DNA of 64,000 nucleotides, from contig CBIHRS010000005.1 in assembly GCA_966212505.1 (NCBI GenBank), positions 129,550-193,549 of the forward strand, in the 5' to 3' direction. Below the pieces are notes generated by a model that saw only the letters and a list, made by a program, of their open reading frames with translations, did no database searches and was not told where the DNA came from. Position numbers and translations under genes: made by a program. This DNA is from CAMLIZ01 sp966212505 (GTDB lineage Bacteria; Pseudomonadota; Gammaproteobacteria; Burkholderiales; Burkholderiaceae_C). This document shows positions 1-7,843 of the stretch, one piece after another. The number at the start of each line of letters is the position of its first letter. The first letter of the stretch is position 1.

Positions 1-2
1 AG

Positions 3-863
3 GGTTCGGCCGCGTCCTTCGACATCATGGGCTATGGCTCGGTCGGCCCGCAGAACCGCTACCGGCCGGTGCCGCCCAACGGCTACTTCCGCTACCTCGT
101 GGGCTGGGACACGGTGACCGAGCTGAACCCCGCGATCAACCGCAGCGCGCCCAAGGGCCGGCTCAGCCACACCTCGGGCTCGCATTCGCTCTATCGCTGG
201 TCGAACCCGGCCAACCCGGGCGAGGCCTTCTACATGGAAGCGATCTACAAGGCCGACCAGAGCCTGTACCAGCCCGACCAGGGGCTGGCGATCTTCCACA
301 TCGACCCCAACGGCGACAACTCCGACGAATGGCATCCGTACGTGCAGATGGAGCATGCCGACGGCCGCCGCGACCCGGAGTACAACCGCAACCAGGGCGA
401 CGACACCGACCTCTACGACGGCGTGACGTCGAAAGCCTTCAACGACACCACGCCGAATGCGTCCACCAGCCGCGGCACCAACGCGAAGTGGTGGAATGCC
501 ACCAACTCCGGCTTCAGCATCGCCAACATCGGCACGCCGGCGAAGACGATCTCGTTCGACGTGGGGGCGGGCGGTGGCGGCGAGGTGTCGCAGGGCTACC
601 TGAACGACCGGCAGACCTTGTCGCTGCCGTGGTTCCAGTACGCCGGCGGGACGATCAACGTGAAGCTCAACGGCCCCGGCGCGCCGGTCGACTTCGACAT
701 GCAGCTCGACCGCTGGAACGGCAGTAGCTGGCAGCGCGTGGCCTCGTCGACCGGGCCGACCACCGCCGAGAGCATCAGCTATGCGGCCAGCGCCGGCTAC
801 TACCGCGTGACGGTGTACTCGTACAGCGGCGCGGGCAATTACACGCTGACCGTCAACAAATAA
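3..863 (+). CDS. M6-family metalloprotease, C-terminal part (5' end off the window)
   Basis: The reading frame is open from the left edge, so the gene starts outside the window; the first ATG at 27 is internal. The visible 286 residues begin with a stretch containing DIMGYG, which resembles the segment after the zinc site in secreted M6 (immune inhibitor A-like) peptidases. A middle region rich in Asn, Asp and Gly follows, and the last ~90 residues look like a beta-sandwich pre-peptidase C-terminal type domain ending in YTLTVNK. The HExxH zinc motif would lie upstream and cannot be checked. The likely role is an exported or surface protease. Family assignment is by motif and is moderate; being a secreted beta-domain protein is more certain. 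The next gene is convergent, 32 bases away. Confidence 0.7.
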   Translation, partial: GSAASFDIMGYGSVGPQNRYRPVPPNGYFRYLVGWDTVTELNPAINRSAPKGRLSHTSGSHSLYRWSNPANPGEAFYMEAIYKADQSLYQPDQGLAIFHIDPNGDNSDEWHPYVQMEHADGRRDPEYNRNQGDDTDLYDGVTSKAFNDTTPNASTSRGTNAKWWNATNSGFSIANIGTPAKTISFDVGAGGGGEVSQGYLNDRQTLSLPWFQYAGGTINVKLNGPGAPVDFDMQLDRWNGSSWQRVASSTGPTTAESISYAASAGYYRVTVYSYSGAGNYTLTVNK

Positions 864-895
864 GCAGGATGGCGTCGTTGGGAGACGCCCCGGGT

Positions 896-1438
896 TCAGC
901 CGGCCAGCAGCTTGTGCACCAGCTCGGGCGTGGTGGCCGCGCCGAACTTCTTCATCAGCCGCGCACGGTAGACATCGACCGTGCGCGGGCTGATCTCCAG
1001 CCGCTTGCCGATCAGCTTGCTCGTCAGGCCCTCGATCAGCAACGCGGCGATCTCGCGCTCGCGCGCCGTGAGGTCGGCCTTGAGCTGGCGGCGCGACGAC
1101 AGGTCTTCGAACGACCAGATGCCGGCCGCATGCGGCTGCTTCGGGTCGAGCGCGCGGCCCGACACGTGGCACCAGAACAGCTCGCCGCTGCTGCGCTTCA
1201 TCACGCGCTCGTCGGCATAGAAGCCGTGCTTGTCGAGGCTGGCGACGATGCGGGCGCCGGTGCGCTCGAACTCGTCGTGCGTGGGGTAGAGCACCTCGAA
1301 CGACCGGCCGATCAGCGCCTCGCGCGTGGCGCCGAACATCGCCAGCACCTGCTGGTTGCAGTCGACCATCAGCCGGTTGCGCGACAGCACGAGGCCGATG
1401 GGGGCGAGGTCGAAAGCCGTGCGGTAGTCGAGGTTCAT
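896..1438 (-). CDS. PAS domain LuxR/FixJ-type transcriptional regulator
   Basis: This 180-residue protein has an N-terminal PAS sensor domain (about residues 5-115, with NRLMVDCNQQ and the GRSFEVLYP segment). A C-terminal LuxR/NarL helix-turn-helix spans about residues 122-178, with LTAREREIAALL followed by SPRTVDVYRARLMKKF. There is no receiver domain, so it probably senses a small ligand or cofactor through PAS. The ATG at 1438 is chosen because the upstream extension of the frame is low-quality shadow sequence. The gene is divergent from the CoA-transferase pair, and the spacer holds three TACGTA motifs. It is a plausible local regulator of that operon; the regulatory link is inferred. Confidence 0.9.
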   Translation of the reverse strand: MNLDYRTAFDLAPIGLVLSRNRLMVDCNQQVLAMFGATREALIGRSFEVLYPTHDEFERTGARIVASLDKHGFYADERVMKRSSGELFWCHVSGRALDPKQPHAAGIWSFEDLSSRRQLKADLTAREREIAALLIEGLTSKLIGKRLEISPRTVDVYRARLMKKFGAATTPELVHKLLAG

Positions 1439-1467
1439 GAGCCTGGTGGTCTGGTGCTTAGTCAATT

Positions 1468-1498
1468 CTACGTAACGACTACGTAATGCGTTACGTAG
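1468..1498. promoter_or_regulatory. Probable operator: 10-bp inverted repeat with three TACGTA motifs
   Basis: CTACGTAACG at 1468-1477 is matched by its exact reverse complement CGTTACGTAG at 1489-1498, separated by 11 bases. The centre contains another TACGTA. The three hexamers start at 1469, 1480 and 1492, about one helical turn apart, between a LuxR-type regulator and the divergent CoA-transferase operon. Palindromic sites in such spacers are usual for LuxR/FixJ-type proteins. That this regulator binds here is an inference from position. Confidence 0.65.
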
Positions 1499-1540
1499 TA
1501 CGCTTCGGCGCTGTACTTTCGAGCACAGGAGACAGTGCAC

Positions 1541-2242
1541 ATGAACAAGGTCTACCCCAGCGCGGCAGAGGCGCTGAAGGGCATCGTGAAGGACAACCAG
1601 CTGCTCGCCGTGGGCGGCTTCGGCCTTTGCGGTATTCCCGAGGCGCTGATCGAGGCGCTCAAGGATTCGGGGGTGAAGAACCTCACGGTCATCTCCAACA
1701 ACGCCGGCGTCGACGGCTTCGGCCTCGGCAAGCTGCTCGAGACGCGGCAGATCAAGAAGATGATCTCCAGCTACGTGGGCGAGAACAAGGAGTTCGAGCG
1801 CCAGTACCTGGCCGGCGAGCTGGAGCTGGAATTCACCCCGCAGGGCACGCTGGCCGAGAAGCTGCGCGCCGGCGGCGCCGGCATCCCGGCCTTCTTCACC
1901 CGCACGGGCGTGGGCACCATCGTGGCCGAGGGCAAGGAAACCCGCGAGTTCGATGGTCACGTGTACGTGATGGAGCGCGCGTTGAACCCCGAGGTGTCGC
2001 TGGTCAAGGCCTGGAAGGCCGACAAGTCGGGCAACCTCGTGTTCCGCCGCACCGCGCGCAACTTCAACCCCGCGGCCGCGATGGCCGGCAAGACCACGGT
2101 GGTCGAGGTGGAGCAACTGGTGGAGGTGGGCGAGATCGATCCGGACGCCGTGCACCTGCCCGGCATCTACGTGCACCGCATCGTCGTCAACGCCCACCCC
2201 GAGAAGCGCATCGAGAAGCGCACGACCCGCCCGGCGGCTTAA
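1541..2242 (+). CDS. scoA: 3-oxoacid CoA-transferase subunit A
   Basis: This is the 233-residue alpha subunit of a class I CoA-transferase, which moves CoA from succinyl-CoA to acetoacetate or a related 3-oxoacid in ketone-body and short-chain acid catabolism. The glycine-rich motif GGFGLCGIPE sits at residues 25-34, followed by the usual VISNNAG and FTRTGVGT segments. The ATG at 1541 is preferred over a GTG at 1535 because AGGAGA at 1527-1532 lies at proper spacing from it. The B subunit follows after 12 bases with its own AAGGAG, so the two are cotranscribed. The exact acid substrate cannot be told from sequence. Confidence 0.93.
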   Translation: MNKVYPSAAEALKGIVKDNQLLAVGGFGLCGIPEALIEALKDSGVKNLTVISNNAGVDGFGLGKLLETRQIKKMISSYVGENKEFERQYLAGELELEFTPQGTLAEKLRAGGAGIPAFFTRTGVGTIVAEGKETREFDGHVYVMERALNPEVSLVKAWKADKSGNLVFRRTARNFNPAAAMAGKTTVVEVEQLVEVGEIDPDAVHLPGIYVHRIVVNAHPEKRIEKRTTRPAA

Positions 2243-2254
2243 GGAGACACACAC

Positions 2255-2896
2255 ATGGCCTGGACTCAAGACCAAATGGCCCAGCGGGCCGCCGCCGAAC
2301 TGCAGGACGGCTTCTACGTCAACCTCGGCATCGGCATTCCCACGCTGGTGGCCAACTTCGTGCCGAGCAACATCGAGGTGTGGCTGCAGAGCGAGAACGG
2401 CATGCTCGGCATCGGCCCGTTCCCGACCGAAGACGAGGTCGACGCCGACCTGATCAACGCCGGCAAGCAGACCGTGACCACCATCGCCGGCTCCAGCATC
2501 TTCGGCTCGCACGACAGCTTCGCGATGATCCGCGGCGGCAAGATCAACCTCTCGATCCTGGGCGCCATGCAGGTGAGCGAGAAGGGCGACCTCGCCAACT
2601 GGATGATCCCCGGCAAGATGGTCAAGGGCATGGGCGGCGCGATGGACCTCGTGGCCGGCGTGCCGCGCGTGGTGGTGGTGATGGAGCACGTGGCCAAGAA
2701 GAAGGACGGCACCACCGACCTGAAGATCCTGCCCAAGTGCACGCTGCCGCTCACCGGCGTGGGCGTGGTCAACCGCATCATCACCGACCTGGCGGTGATG
2801 GACGTCACCCCGCAGGGCCTCAAGCTCGTGGAGCTGGCGCCTGGCGTCTCGTTCGACGAGGTGCAGGGCAAGACGGGCGTGCAGCTGCTGCAGTAA
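2255..2896 (+). CDS. scoB: 3-oxoacid CoA-transferase subunit B
   Basis: This 213-residue beta subunit of the CoA-transferase carries the catalytic glutamate that forms the enzyme-CoA thioester: Glu47 in the family motif SENGMLG. NLGIGIPTLVANF near the N-terminus and GGAMDLV in the middle are also typical. The ribosome site AAGGAG overlaps the scoA stop codon, which suggests coupled, equimolar synthesis of the two subunits. The gene ends just before a convergent minus-strand gene. Substrate range (acetoacetate or longer 3-oxoacids) is not resolved. Confidence 0.94.
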   Translation: MAWTQDQMAQRAAAELQDGFYVNLGIGIPTLVANFVPSNIEVWLQSENGMLGIGPFPTEDEVDADLINAGKQTVTTIAGSSIFGSHDSFAMIRGGKINLSILGAMQVSEKGDLANWMIPGKMVKGMGGAMDLVAGVPRVVVVMEHVAKKKDGTTDLKILPKCTLPLTGVGVVNRIITDLAVMDVTPQGLKLVELAPGVSFDEVQGKTGVQLLQ

Positions 2897-2911
2897 GCCC
2901 GTTCGCCGGGG

Positions 2912-3907
2912 CTAGGGCTCGGGATAGACGAGCGGATAGCTCGCCGCCAGCGCGGGCCCGAGCGCCAGCCCGAGGTGCCCCGCGGTGCGCGAGTTCACCG
3001 CGCCCAGTACCTCGCGCAGTGGCAGCATGCCTTCGGCGCTGTACTTCCCGGTGCCCAGGTACTGCAGCGCCACCGCGCCGAGCCGGCGCCCCAGCTCGGC
3101 GTTGTCGGGGAACAGCGCGAACAGCGCGCCGCGCTTCACGTGGGCCACGTTGCTCGAGAACACCACGAGGCTGTGGTCCCAGGCTTCCTTGAGCAGCAGC
3201 GGCAGCACGTTGCCTTCGTCCACCGTCGTGGAATCCTGAGGCAGCCACACCGCATCGCGCTTGGCATCTGCGGCCGACAGCGCCTGCTGGTACAGGCGCA
3301 GCGCGGCCGCGAGGTCGACGGCCTCCTGCGCCGAGAGCTCCAGCCCGCGGCTGCGCGCCGCCTCCCGCGCCAGCTTGATCAGCCAGGCGTTCTGCCGCGG
3401 GTCGTAGACCACCCACACCCGCCGGACCGATGGCGCCAGCCCCTGCAGACGCTCGAACAGCAGCGCGGGATCGGGCGCCAGGCTGTGCACCGGAAAGGCC
3501 CGCACCTGGCTCTCGGGCACCGAGAGCACGCAGCCGGCCACCACGCCGATGCCGGGGCCCAGGGTGTCGGCCACCTTGAGGCCGTTGCGGCCCAATGCGA
3601 CGACGACGCGGATCTCGCGCCGGCGCAGGTCGTCGATGAACTGGGGTGCCGCGGCATTGGCCCCCACGGCCAGCCGCGCCACCGGGCCGCCGGCGCGCTC
3701 CTCGATCCCTTCGATGATCTTCAGGAAGGCGGCGCGGAACGGCTCGCCGATGTCGGGGTAGAGCACGGCGATGGCATGGGCACCCTCCGGCCGCGGCGCC
3801 GCCGGCGCAGGCGAGGGCCACCACGCGCAGGCCGTCGCGGCCAGGCATCCCAGCAAGGGCTGCAGCGCGTCGCGTCTCGCAAGAGCGGTCTTGCGGCCGG
3901 TACCCAT
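2912..3907 (-). CDS. ABC_sub_bind family periplasmic substrate-binding protein
   Basis: This 331-residue protein has an N-terminal export signal: RR near residue 12, a hydrophobic stretch, then an Ala/Pro-rich segment. The mature part has the features of the COG2984/ABC_sub_bind family, with IAVLYPDIGEPFRAAFLKIIEGIEE early, VVALGRNGLKVAD, RRVWVVYDP and the late VKRGALFALFPDNAELGRRLG. The start at 3907 is used because the longer frame adds 41 residues in front of the signal peptide. No permease or ATPase is nearby, so it is an orphan binding protein. It is divergent from a TonB-dependent receptor; pairs of these two families recur in betaproteobacteria, but the ligand is unknown. Confidence 0.8.
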   Translation of the reverse strand: MGTGRKTALARRDALQPLLGCLAATACAWWPSPAPAAPRPEGAHAIAVLYPDIGEPFRAAFLKIIEGIEERAGGPVARLAVGANAAAPQFIDDLRRREIRVVVALGRNGLKVADTLGPGIGVVAGCVLSVPESQVRAFPVHSLAPDPALLFERLQGLAPSVRRVWVVYDPRQNAWLIKLAREAARSRGLELSAQEAVDLAAALRLYQQALSAADAKRDAVWLPQDSTTVDEGNVLPLLLKEAWDHSLVVFSSNVAHVKRGALFALFPDNAELGRRLGAVALQYLGTGKYSAEGMLPLREVLGAVNSRTAGHLGLALGPALAASYPLVYPEP

Positions 3908-4139
3908 CACGACCGGCAGGCTGTTCTGCCCATGCCGGCGGAACACCGGCTGTCGTCCGCCTCGATCAATCGACCACTCCCTTGCTCGAATCGCGTTGCG
4001 GCAGGAGCTTAACGCCACCGGCGACGCCACTGTCGCGCTGCCGCGTCGTCAGCGTTATCTCTACGCAGACTGCCGCGCGATTTGCGTATATCGTCGCGTG
4101 CTGCATCTGTCTGAAACCAGGCCGGGAGGGCGTGACCGC
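3908..4139. promoter_or_regulatory. Divergent intergenic region between binding protein and TonB receptor
   Basis: This 232-base spacer separates two divergent genes and should hold both promoters. I see no clear consensus promoter or Fur-like box. A GGGAGG at 4124-4129 serves as ribosome site for the receptor. Nothing else is supported. Confidence 0.4.
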
Positions 4140-6239
4140 ATGCGACTGCCATCTTGCATTCCTCTGCTGTTGATGGGGCCCTTGCTGCTGCAGACGCATG
4201 CAGCCTTCGGACAACAACAGGCCAGCGAGGAAGACGAGCTGGCGCTGGTCTACGGCGACAAATCGACGGTGAGCATCGCCACCGGGAGCCAACAGCCCTT
4301 GCGGCGGGCCCCGGCCGTGGCCACGGTGATCACTGCAGCCGACATTGCTGCGATGGGGGCGACCGATCTGGATGAGGTCCTCGAGACGGTGCCGGGCATA
4401 CATGTCGGGCGTAGCACCCAGGCGTATGGCTCTCTCTACATCGTCCGTGGCATCTACAGTGAATTCAATCCGCAGACGCTCGTACTGCAGAACGGCGTTC
4501 CCATGACCACGCTGTTTATTGGCAACAAGGCCAATCTCTGGGTCGGGCTGCCAGTCGACAACATCGCGCGCATCGAGGTCATTCGCGGGCCGGGGTCGGC
4601 GTTGTATGGTGCCGATGCCTATTCGGGCGTCGTCAACATCATCACCAAGTCGGCGGCTGATATCCAGGGCACCGAGTTCGGCGCCCGCATCGGCTCTTTC
4701 CAGTCCCGGGACGCCTGGGTCCAGCATGGCGGCAAGCTCGGTGAGGTTTCGGTCGCTGCCTACCTGAGGGCAGGCAGCACCGATGGCTTCGATCGCACGG
4801 TGTCTGCCGACGCCCAGAGTGCGCTCGACTTGCTGTACGGCTCTCATGCGAGCCTGGCACCGGGCGCGGTCAGCACGCAGTACAGGGCGGTGGATGGCAG
4901 TGTCGATCTGTCTTATCTCCATTGGCGCTTCCGTGCGGGCTACAAGCTGCGCCATGACATCGGGCTCGGCCCCGGTGTCGCCAGCGCGCTCGACCCGGTC
5001 GGGCGAGCTCGCAGCGAACGCATCACTGCCGACATGTCCTGTAATGACCTCGATATCGGCTCGGGCTGGAAGATTGGCGTCACCGGCAGCTATTTGTTCT
5101 ATACGCAGCAGTTTCCCGTACCGCTGCAGCTGTTTCCACCAGGTGCTTTTGGTGGGGCGTTTCCCAATGGCGTGTTCGGTGCGCCCAACACATGGGAGCG
5201 ACAGTTGAGGCTCTCGGCCATCGCGACCTATACGGGCCTTGCCGGGCACAACCTGCGACTGGGAGCAGGGCACGACGACCTTGATCTGTATAAGACGCAG
5301 GAGTTGAAGAACTTCACGGTGGCTTCATCGGGCCTGCCGGTGCCGACCGCGGGCGGCCAGGTCGTGGAGTTTCCTGTCGATCAGTCTTTCCTGACGCCTC
5401 ATCGCCGAACCGTCAACTATGTCTACGTGCAGGACGAGTGGAGCCTCGCTCGTGACTGGGCGCTGACCGCCGGCGTACGGCGTGATCAGTACTCCGATTT
5501 CGGCGCTACGACGAATCCCAGGCTGGCGCTCGTATGGGATGCGCAGGTCGACCTGACGGCAAAGCTCCTGTTGGGACGCGCCTTCCGTGCCCCTGCCTTC
5601 ACCGAGGAGTACAGCATCAACAACCCCGTGATCCGGGGCAACCCGGCATTGCGGCCGGAAACGATTAGCACGCTGGAGGCCGCGTTTGCCTGGCAGGCGA
5701 GAGCTGACACACAGGTGAACCTGAGCCTCTTTCGCTACCGGATGCGCGACATCATCCGAGCCTCGGATGCCGGAGGCGGCACGATGTTCAACAACGTTGG
5801 CTCACAGCACGGCAGCGGCATGGAGGTCGAGACGATCTGGGACCCGAGCCGCAGCCTTCGCTTGACGGGCAACTATGCCTACCAGCATTCGATCGACGAA
5901 ACGAGCGGGCAGGATGCGGGCTACGCCCCGCATCATCACCTGTTCGTTCGTTCCGACTGGACCTTCGCCAGCGGCTGGCTGTTCAGCACACAGGCGAATC
6001 ATGTTGCAGGCCGCAAGCGAGCCGCAGGCGACACGAGGCCCGACATCGCTGACTACACAACCGTGGACATGACGCTGCGTACGAACGTGAATCGCCAGCG
6101 TTGGGAGTTCTCCGCGTCAGTGCGCAACCTGTTCAACGCCGACGCGCGAGAGCCCTCGCTGGCTCCCGGTACATCGCTGCCCAACGATCTGCCGCTGGCG
6201 CCGCGCTCGTTCTATCTCCAGGCGACGTACCGGCTATAG
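4140..6239 (+). CDS. TonB-dependent outer-membrane receptor
   Basis: This 699-residue outer-membrane beta-barrel receptor uses TonB energy to import a ligand. The N-terminus MRLPSCIPLLLMGPLLL is a Sec signal. The plug domain follows, with RRAPAVATVITAADI, VLETVPGIHVGRS, IARIEVIRGPGSALYGADA and VNIITK. The barrel then runs to the C-terminus (FRAPAFTEEYSINNP, RPETISTLEA, NLFNADAREP). The ATG at 4140 has GGGAGG upstream; the frame stays open further upstream but without a signal peptide. Sampled lines have lower GC (about 53-58%) than neighbouring genes (about 70%), hinting at separate origin. The last codons overlap the convergent gene by 6 bases. Ligand unknown; the plug resembles colicin I/vitamin B12 receptor types. 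Confidence 0.93.
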   Translation: MRLPSCIPLLLMGPLLLQTHAAFGQQQASEEDELALVYGDKSTVSIATGSQQPLRRAPAVATVITAADIAAMGATDLDEVLETVPGIHVGRSTQAYGSLYIVRGIYSEFNPQTLVLQNGVPMTTLFIGNKANLWVGLPVDNIARIEVIRGPGSALYGADAYSGVVNIITKSAADIQGTEFGARIGSFQSRDAWVQHGGKLGEVSVAAYLRAGSTDGFDRTVSADAQSALDLLYGSHASLAPGAVSTQYRAVDGSVDLSYLHWRFRAGYKLRHDIGLGPGVASALDPVGRARSERITADMSCNDLDIGSGWKIGVTGSYLFYTQQFPVPLQLFPPGAFGGAFPNGVFGAPNTWERQLRLSAIATYTGLAGHNLRLGAGHDDLDLYKTQELKNFTVASSGLPVPTAGGQVVEFPVDQSFLTPHRRTVNYVYVQDEWSLARDWALTAGVRRDQYSDFGATTNPRLALVWDAQVDLTAKLLLGRAFRAPAFTEEYSINNPVIRGNPALRPETISTLEAAFAWQARADTQVNLSLFRYRMRDIIRASDAGGGTMFNNVGSQHGSGMEVETIWDPSRSLRLTGNYAYQHSIDETSGQDAGYAPHHHLFVRSDWTFASGWLFSTQANHVAGRKRAAGDTRPDIADYTTVDMTLRTNVNRQRWEFSASVRNLFNADAREPSLAPGTSLPNDLPLAPRSFYLQATYRL

Positions 6240-7040
6240 CGGCCAGGGGCGCTTAGCCGGCCCCTCGTAGTCCACGCGCTCGCAGGGGATCGGGAGGAAA
6301 GTGCCTTCCGTTCGTTCGGCGGCCTCGAGGTAGCACGGCGGCATGCCACCGAGGAAGACCGGATACATGAAGAGGTAGAACTCGCGCGGCGAGAAGCCAA
6401 GGTCGGCACCAAAGGCCGACACCAGGCCGCCGTAGTTCAACCTCAGCGGCTTCCCGTTGTCGAGCAGATGCTTTTCCACGGTGTAGGCGAGGCGCACGTG
6501 CGGCCCGTCAGCCAACCCGAGTTCGGCCGCAAGCGCCATCGTCGGCGCGATGCGTTCGTCTGCGTTGACCAGCGGTCGGCCATAGCCGGCAATCCGTCCA
6601 TAGGTGGCCATCTCGCCGGTCAGGCAGTCCTCCAGCGAGGCGCCTGTTTCGAGTGCGCGGCACGTGTTGAGGAAGAAGGTGATCGCCTGCACCTCGTTGC
6701 CTCGACCATAGATGTGGGCCTCGGAGACGGCGAGCGCGGCCGACATGCCGAGTGCGCCGGTGCTACGTGTCGTGGCGGCCAGCGCCACGACACGGTTGTT
6801 CCAGATGCGGGGATCCGGGTAGCTGGTGAAGACGCACAGCGCCTCCATCAGTCGCAGTTGCTGTGGCGTGTGGTGGCGTCCGGTGATGCCGAAAACGCAC
6901 AGCTCGAGCCAGCCCATGTCTTTCAGGTCGGCATGCAGGTCATGGCCGCGGAACACGGTGCGCTGCTCCGCGGGAAAGAATGCTCCCATGCGGCTTTTCC
7001 AGAGGCCGACGGCGTCTTGCAGGGGTTGGGGTCCGTTCAT
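6234..7040 (-). CDS. Citrate synthase/citryl-CoA lyase-like protein lacking catalytic residues (copy A)
   Basis: This 268-residue protein has the fold signature of small citrate synthase homologues (citryl-CoA lyase size): ADLGFSPREFYLF near the C-terminus, GYGRPLVNADERI in the middle and YGRGNEVQAI before it. Aligned by eye, the three catalytic positions of the family are changed. The first His (HGGA) is Tyr111, the second His (GFGH) is Arg155, and the Asp of NVDG is Gly204. It is therefore unlikely to do citrate-synthase chemistry in the usual way. Its start ATG overlaps the stop of the next paralogue (ATGA, 7037-7040). It is the last gene of a four-gene operon. The role is unknown: a scaffold, a CoA-ester binder or a new activity are all possible. 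Confidence 0.75.
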   Translation of the reverse strand: MNGPQPLQDAVGLWKSRMGAFFPAEQRTVFRGHDLHADLKDMGWLELCVFGITGRHHTPQQLRLMEALCVFTSYPDPRIWNNRVVALAATTRSTGALGMSAALAVSEAHIYGRGNEVQAITFFLNTCRALETGASLEDCLTGEMATYGRIAGYGRPLVNADERIAPTMALAAELGLADGPHVRLAYTVEKHLLDNGKPLRLNYGGLVSAFGADLGFSPREFYLFMYPVFLGGMPPCYLEAAERTEGTFLPIPCERVDYEGPAKRPWPL

Positions 7041-7843
7041 GCGGTTGCCTTTCCCGGATCGTCCAGGAGATCGAGCTGGAAGAATGGGAACTTCTTGTGG
7101 CCTGTCTCGCCCTGTTCCAGCGCATGCGCTGCTGCACCGGGCAGGCGCAACAGCAGGTAGAGCATCTCTCCCTGCGGGGGGGCGAACCCGAGGTCGGCCA
7201 ACGCCGCTGCGGCCACGCCGGTCATCGCCGGAGAAGAACCGGCCGCTCTGGCGAGCGCTTCCCGATGCTCGAACAACCAGACCAAGCGCGATCCCGGACT
7301 GATACTGGCCAAGCAAGAGAGGGTTTGCCGCACGATACCGGCCATGTTGGCGCCATGCGCTTCGAAGCCCGGGGCGTGTTGCGTCGACGGCCAAACCGAC
7401 GCTACTTCGGGAGCCCGGGATGACAGGTGCTGTTGCCAGGACTCGAGGTCCTGGCCGCAACGTTCCCAGGCCTGCATGGCCGAGAGGACTTCGCGGCCAC
7501 CACCGAGTTGGCCAGCTCCGACCGCCAGTGCCGCCATCAGGCAGGATGCGGAGGTCGAGCCGCCGACTGCGCCGCACATGGCGGCATGTACGGCCGGATC
7601 GCGTGGACCGGCATTGGCCAGCGCAAGCGCCAGTGCTTCGAGCAGCGTGGCCTGAGCCTTCGACGGGACCTCGCCGCGGAACAGCAGGTACATCATGTCC
7701 GCCCAGCTGGCCCGGCCCAACATTTCGCGGTAGACGTCGTAACCGCGCAGCCATGCGTTGCGCGCAGCGAAGCCGTTGTCTGGTTCTGGCTCCTCCAGCC
7801 AGATGCGTGTGGAGACTTTCTCCACCTTCTGGGCCTGGCTCAT
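7037..7843 (-). CDS. Citrate synthase/citryl-CoA lyase-like protein lacking catalytic residues (copy B)
   Basis: This protein is also exactly 268 residues. It keeps the family landmarks RGYDVYREMLGRASWADMMY (residues 33-52), LFRGEVPSKAQA, a GGGREV turn, and ALADLGFAPPQ followed by LLRLPGAAAHALEQ. The catalytic positions again differ. The first His is Leu113 (LGGG for HGGA), the GFGH segment reads GFEA at 159-162, and the Asp of NVDG is Thr208. Copy B resembles the canonical family more than copy A. It overlaps the SDR upstream by ATGA (7840-7843) and copy A downstream by ATGA. Equal length and tight coupling suggest a heterodimer, since citrate synthases act as dimers; this is inference. Confidence 0.75.
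   Translation of the reverse strand: MSQAQKVEKVSTRIWLEEPEPDNGFAARNAWLRGYDVYREMLGRASWADMMYLLFRGEVPSKAQATLLEALALALANAGPRDPAVHAAMCGAVGGSTSASCLMAALAVGAGQLGGGREVLSAMQAWERCGQDLESWQQHLSSRAPEVASVWPSTQHAPGFEAHGANMAGIVRQTLSCLASISPGSRLVWLFEHREALARAAGSSPAMTGVAAAALADLGFAPPQGEMLYLLLRLPGAAAHALEQGETGHKKFPFFQLDLLDDPGKATA

Noticed and set aside
896..2689. 597-codon minus-strand frame joined to the LuxR regulator
   Set aside because: Only the last 180 codons encode PAS and HTH domains. The rest is antisense to scoAB with His/Asp/Ala-rich shadow composition.
6234..7843. The two citrate synthase-like genes as one gene split by a frameshift
   Set aside because: Each copy separately covers the family landmarks from start to end, both are 268 residues, and the junction is a clean ATGA overlap like the others in the operon.
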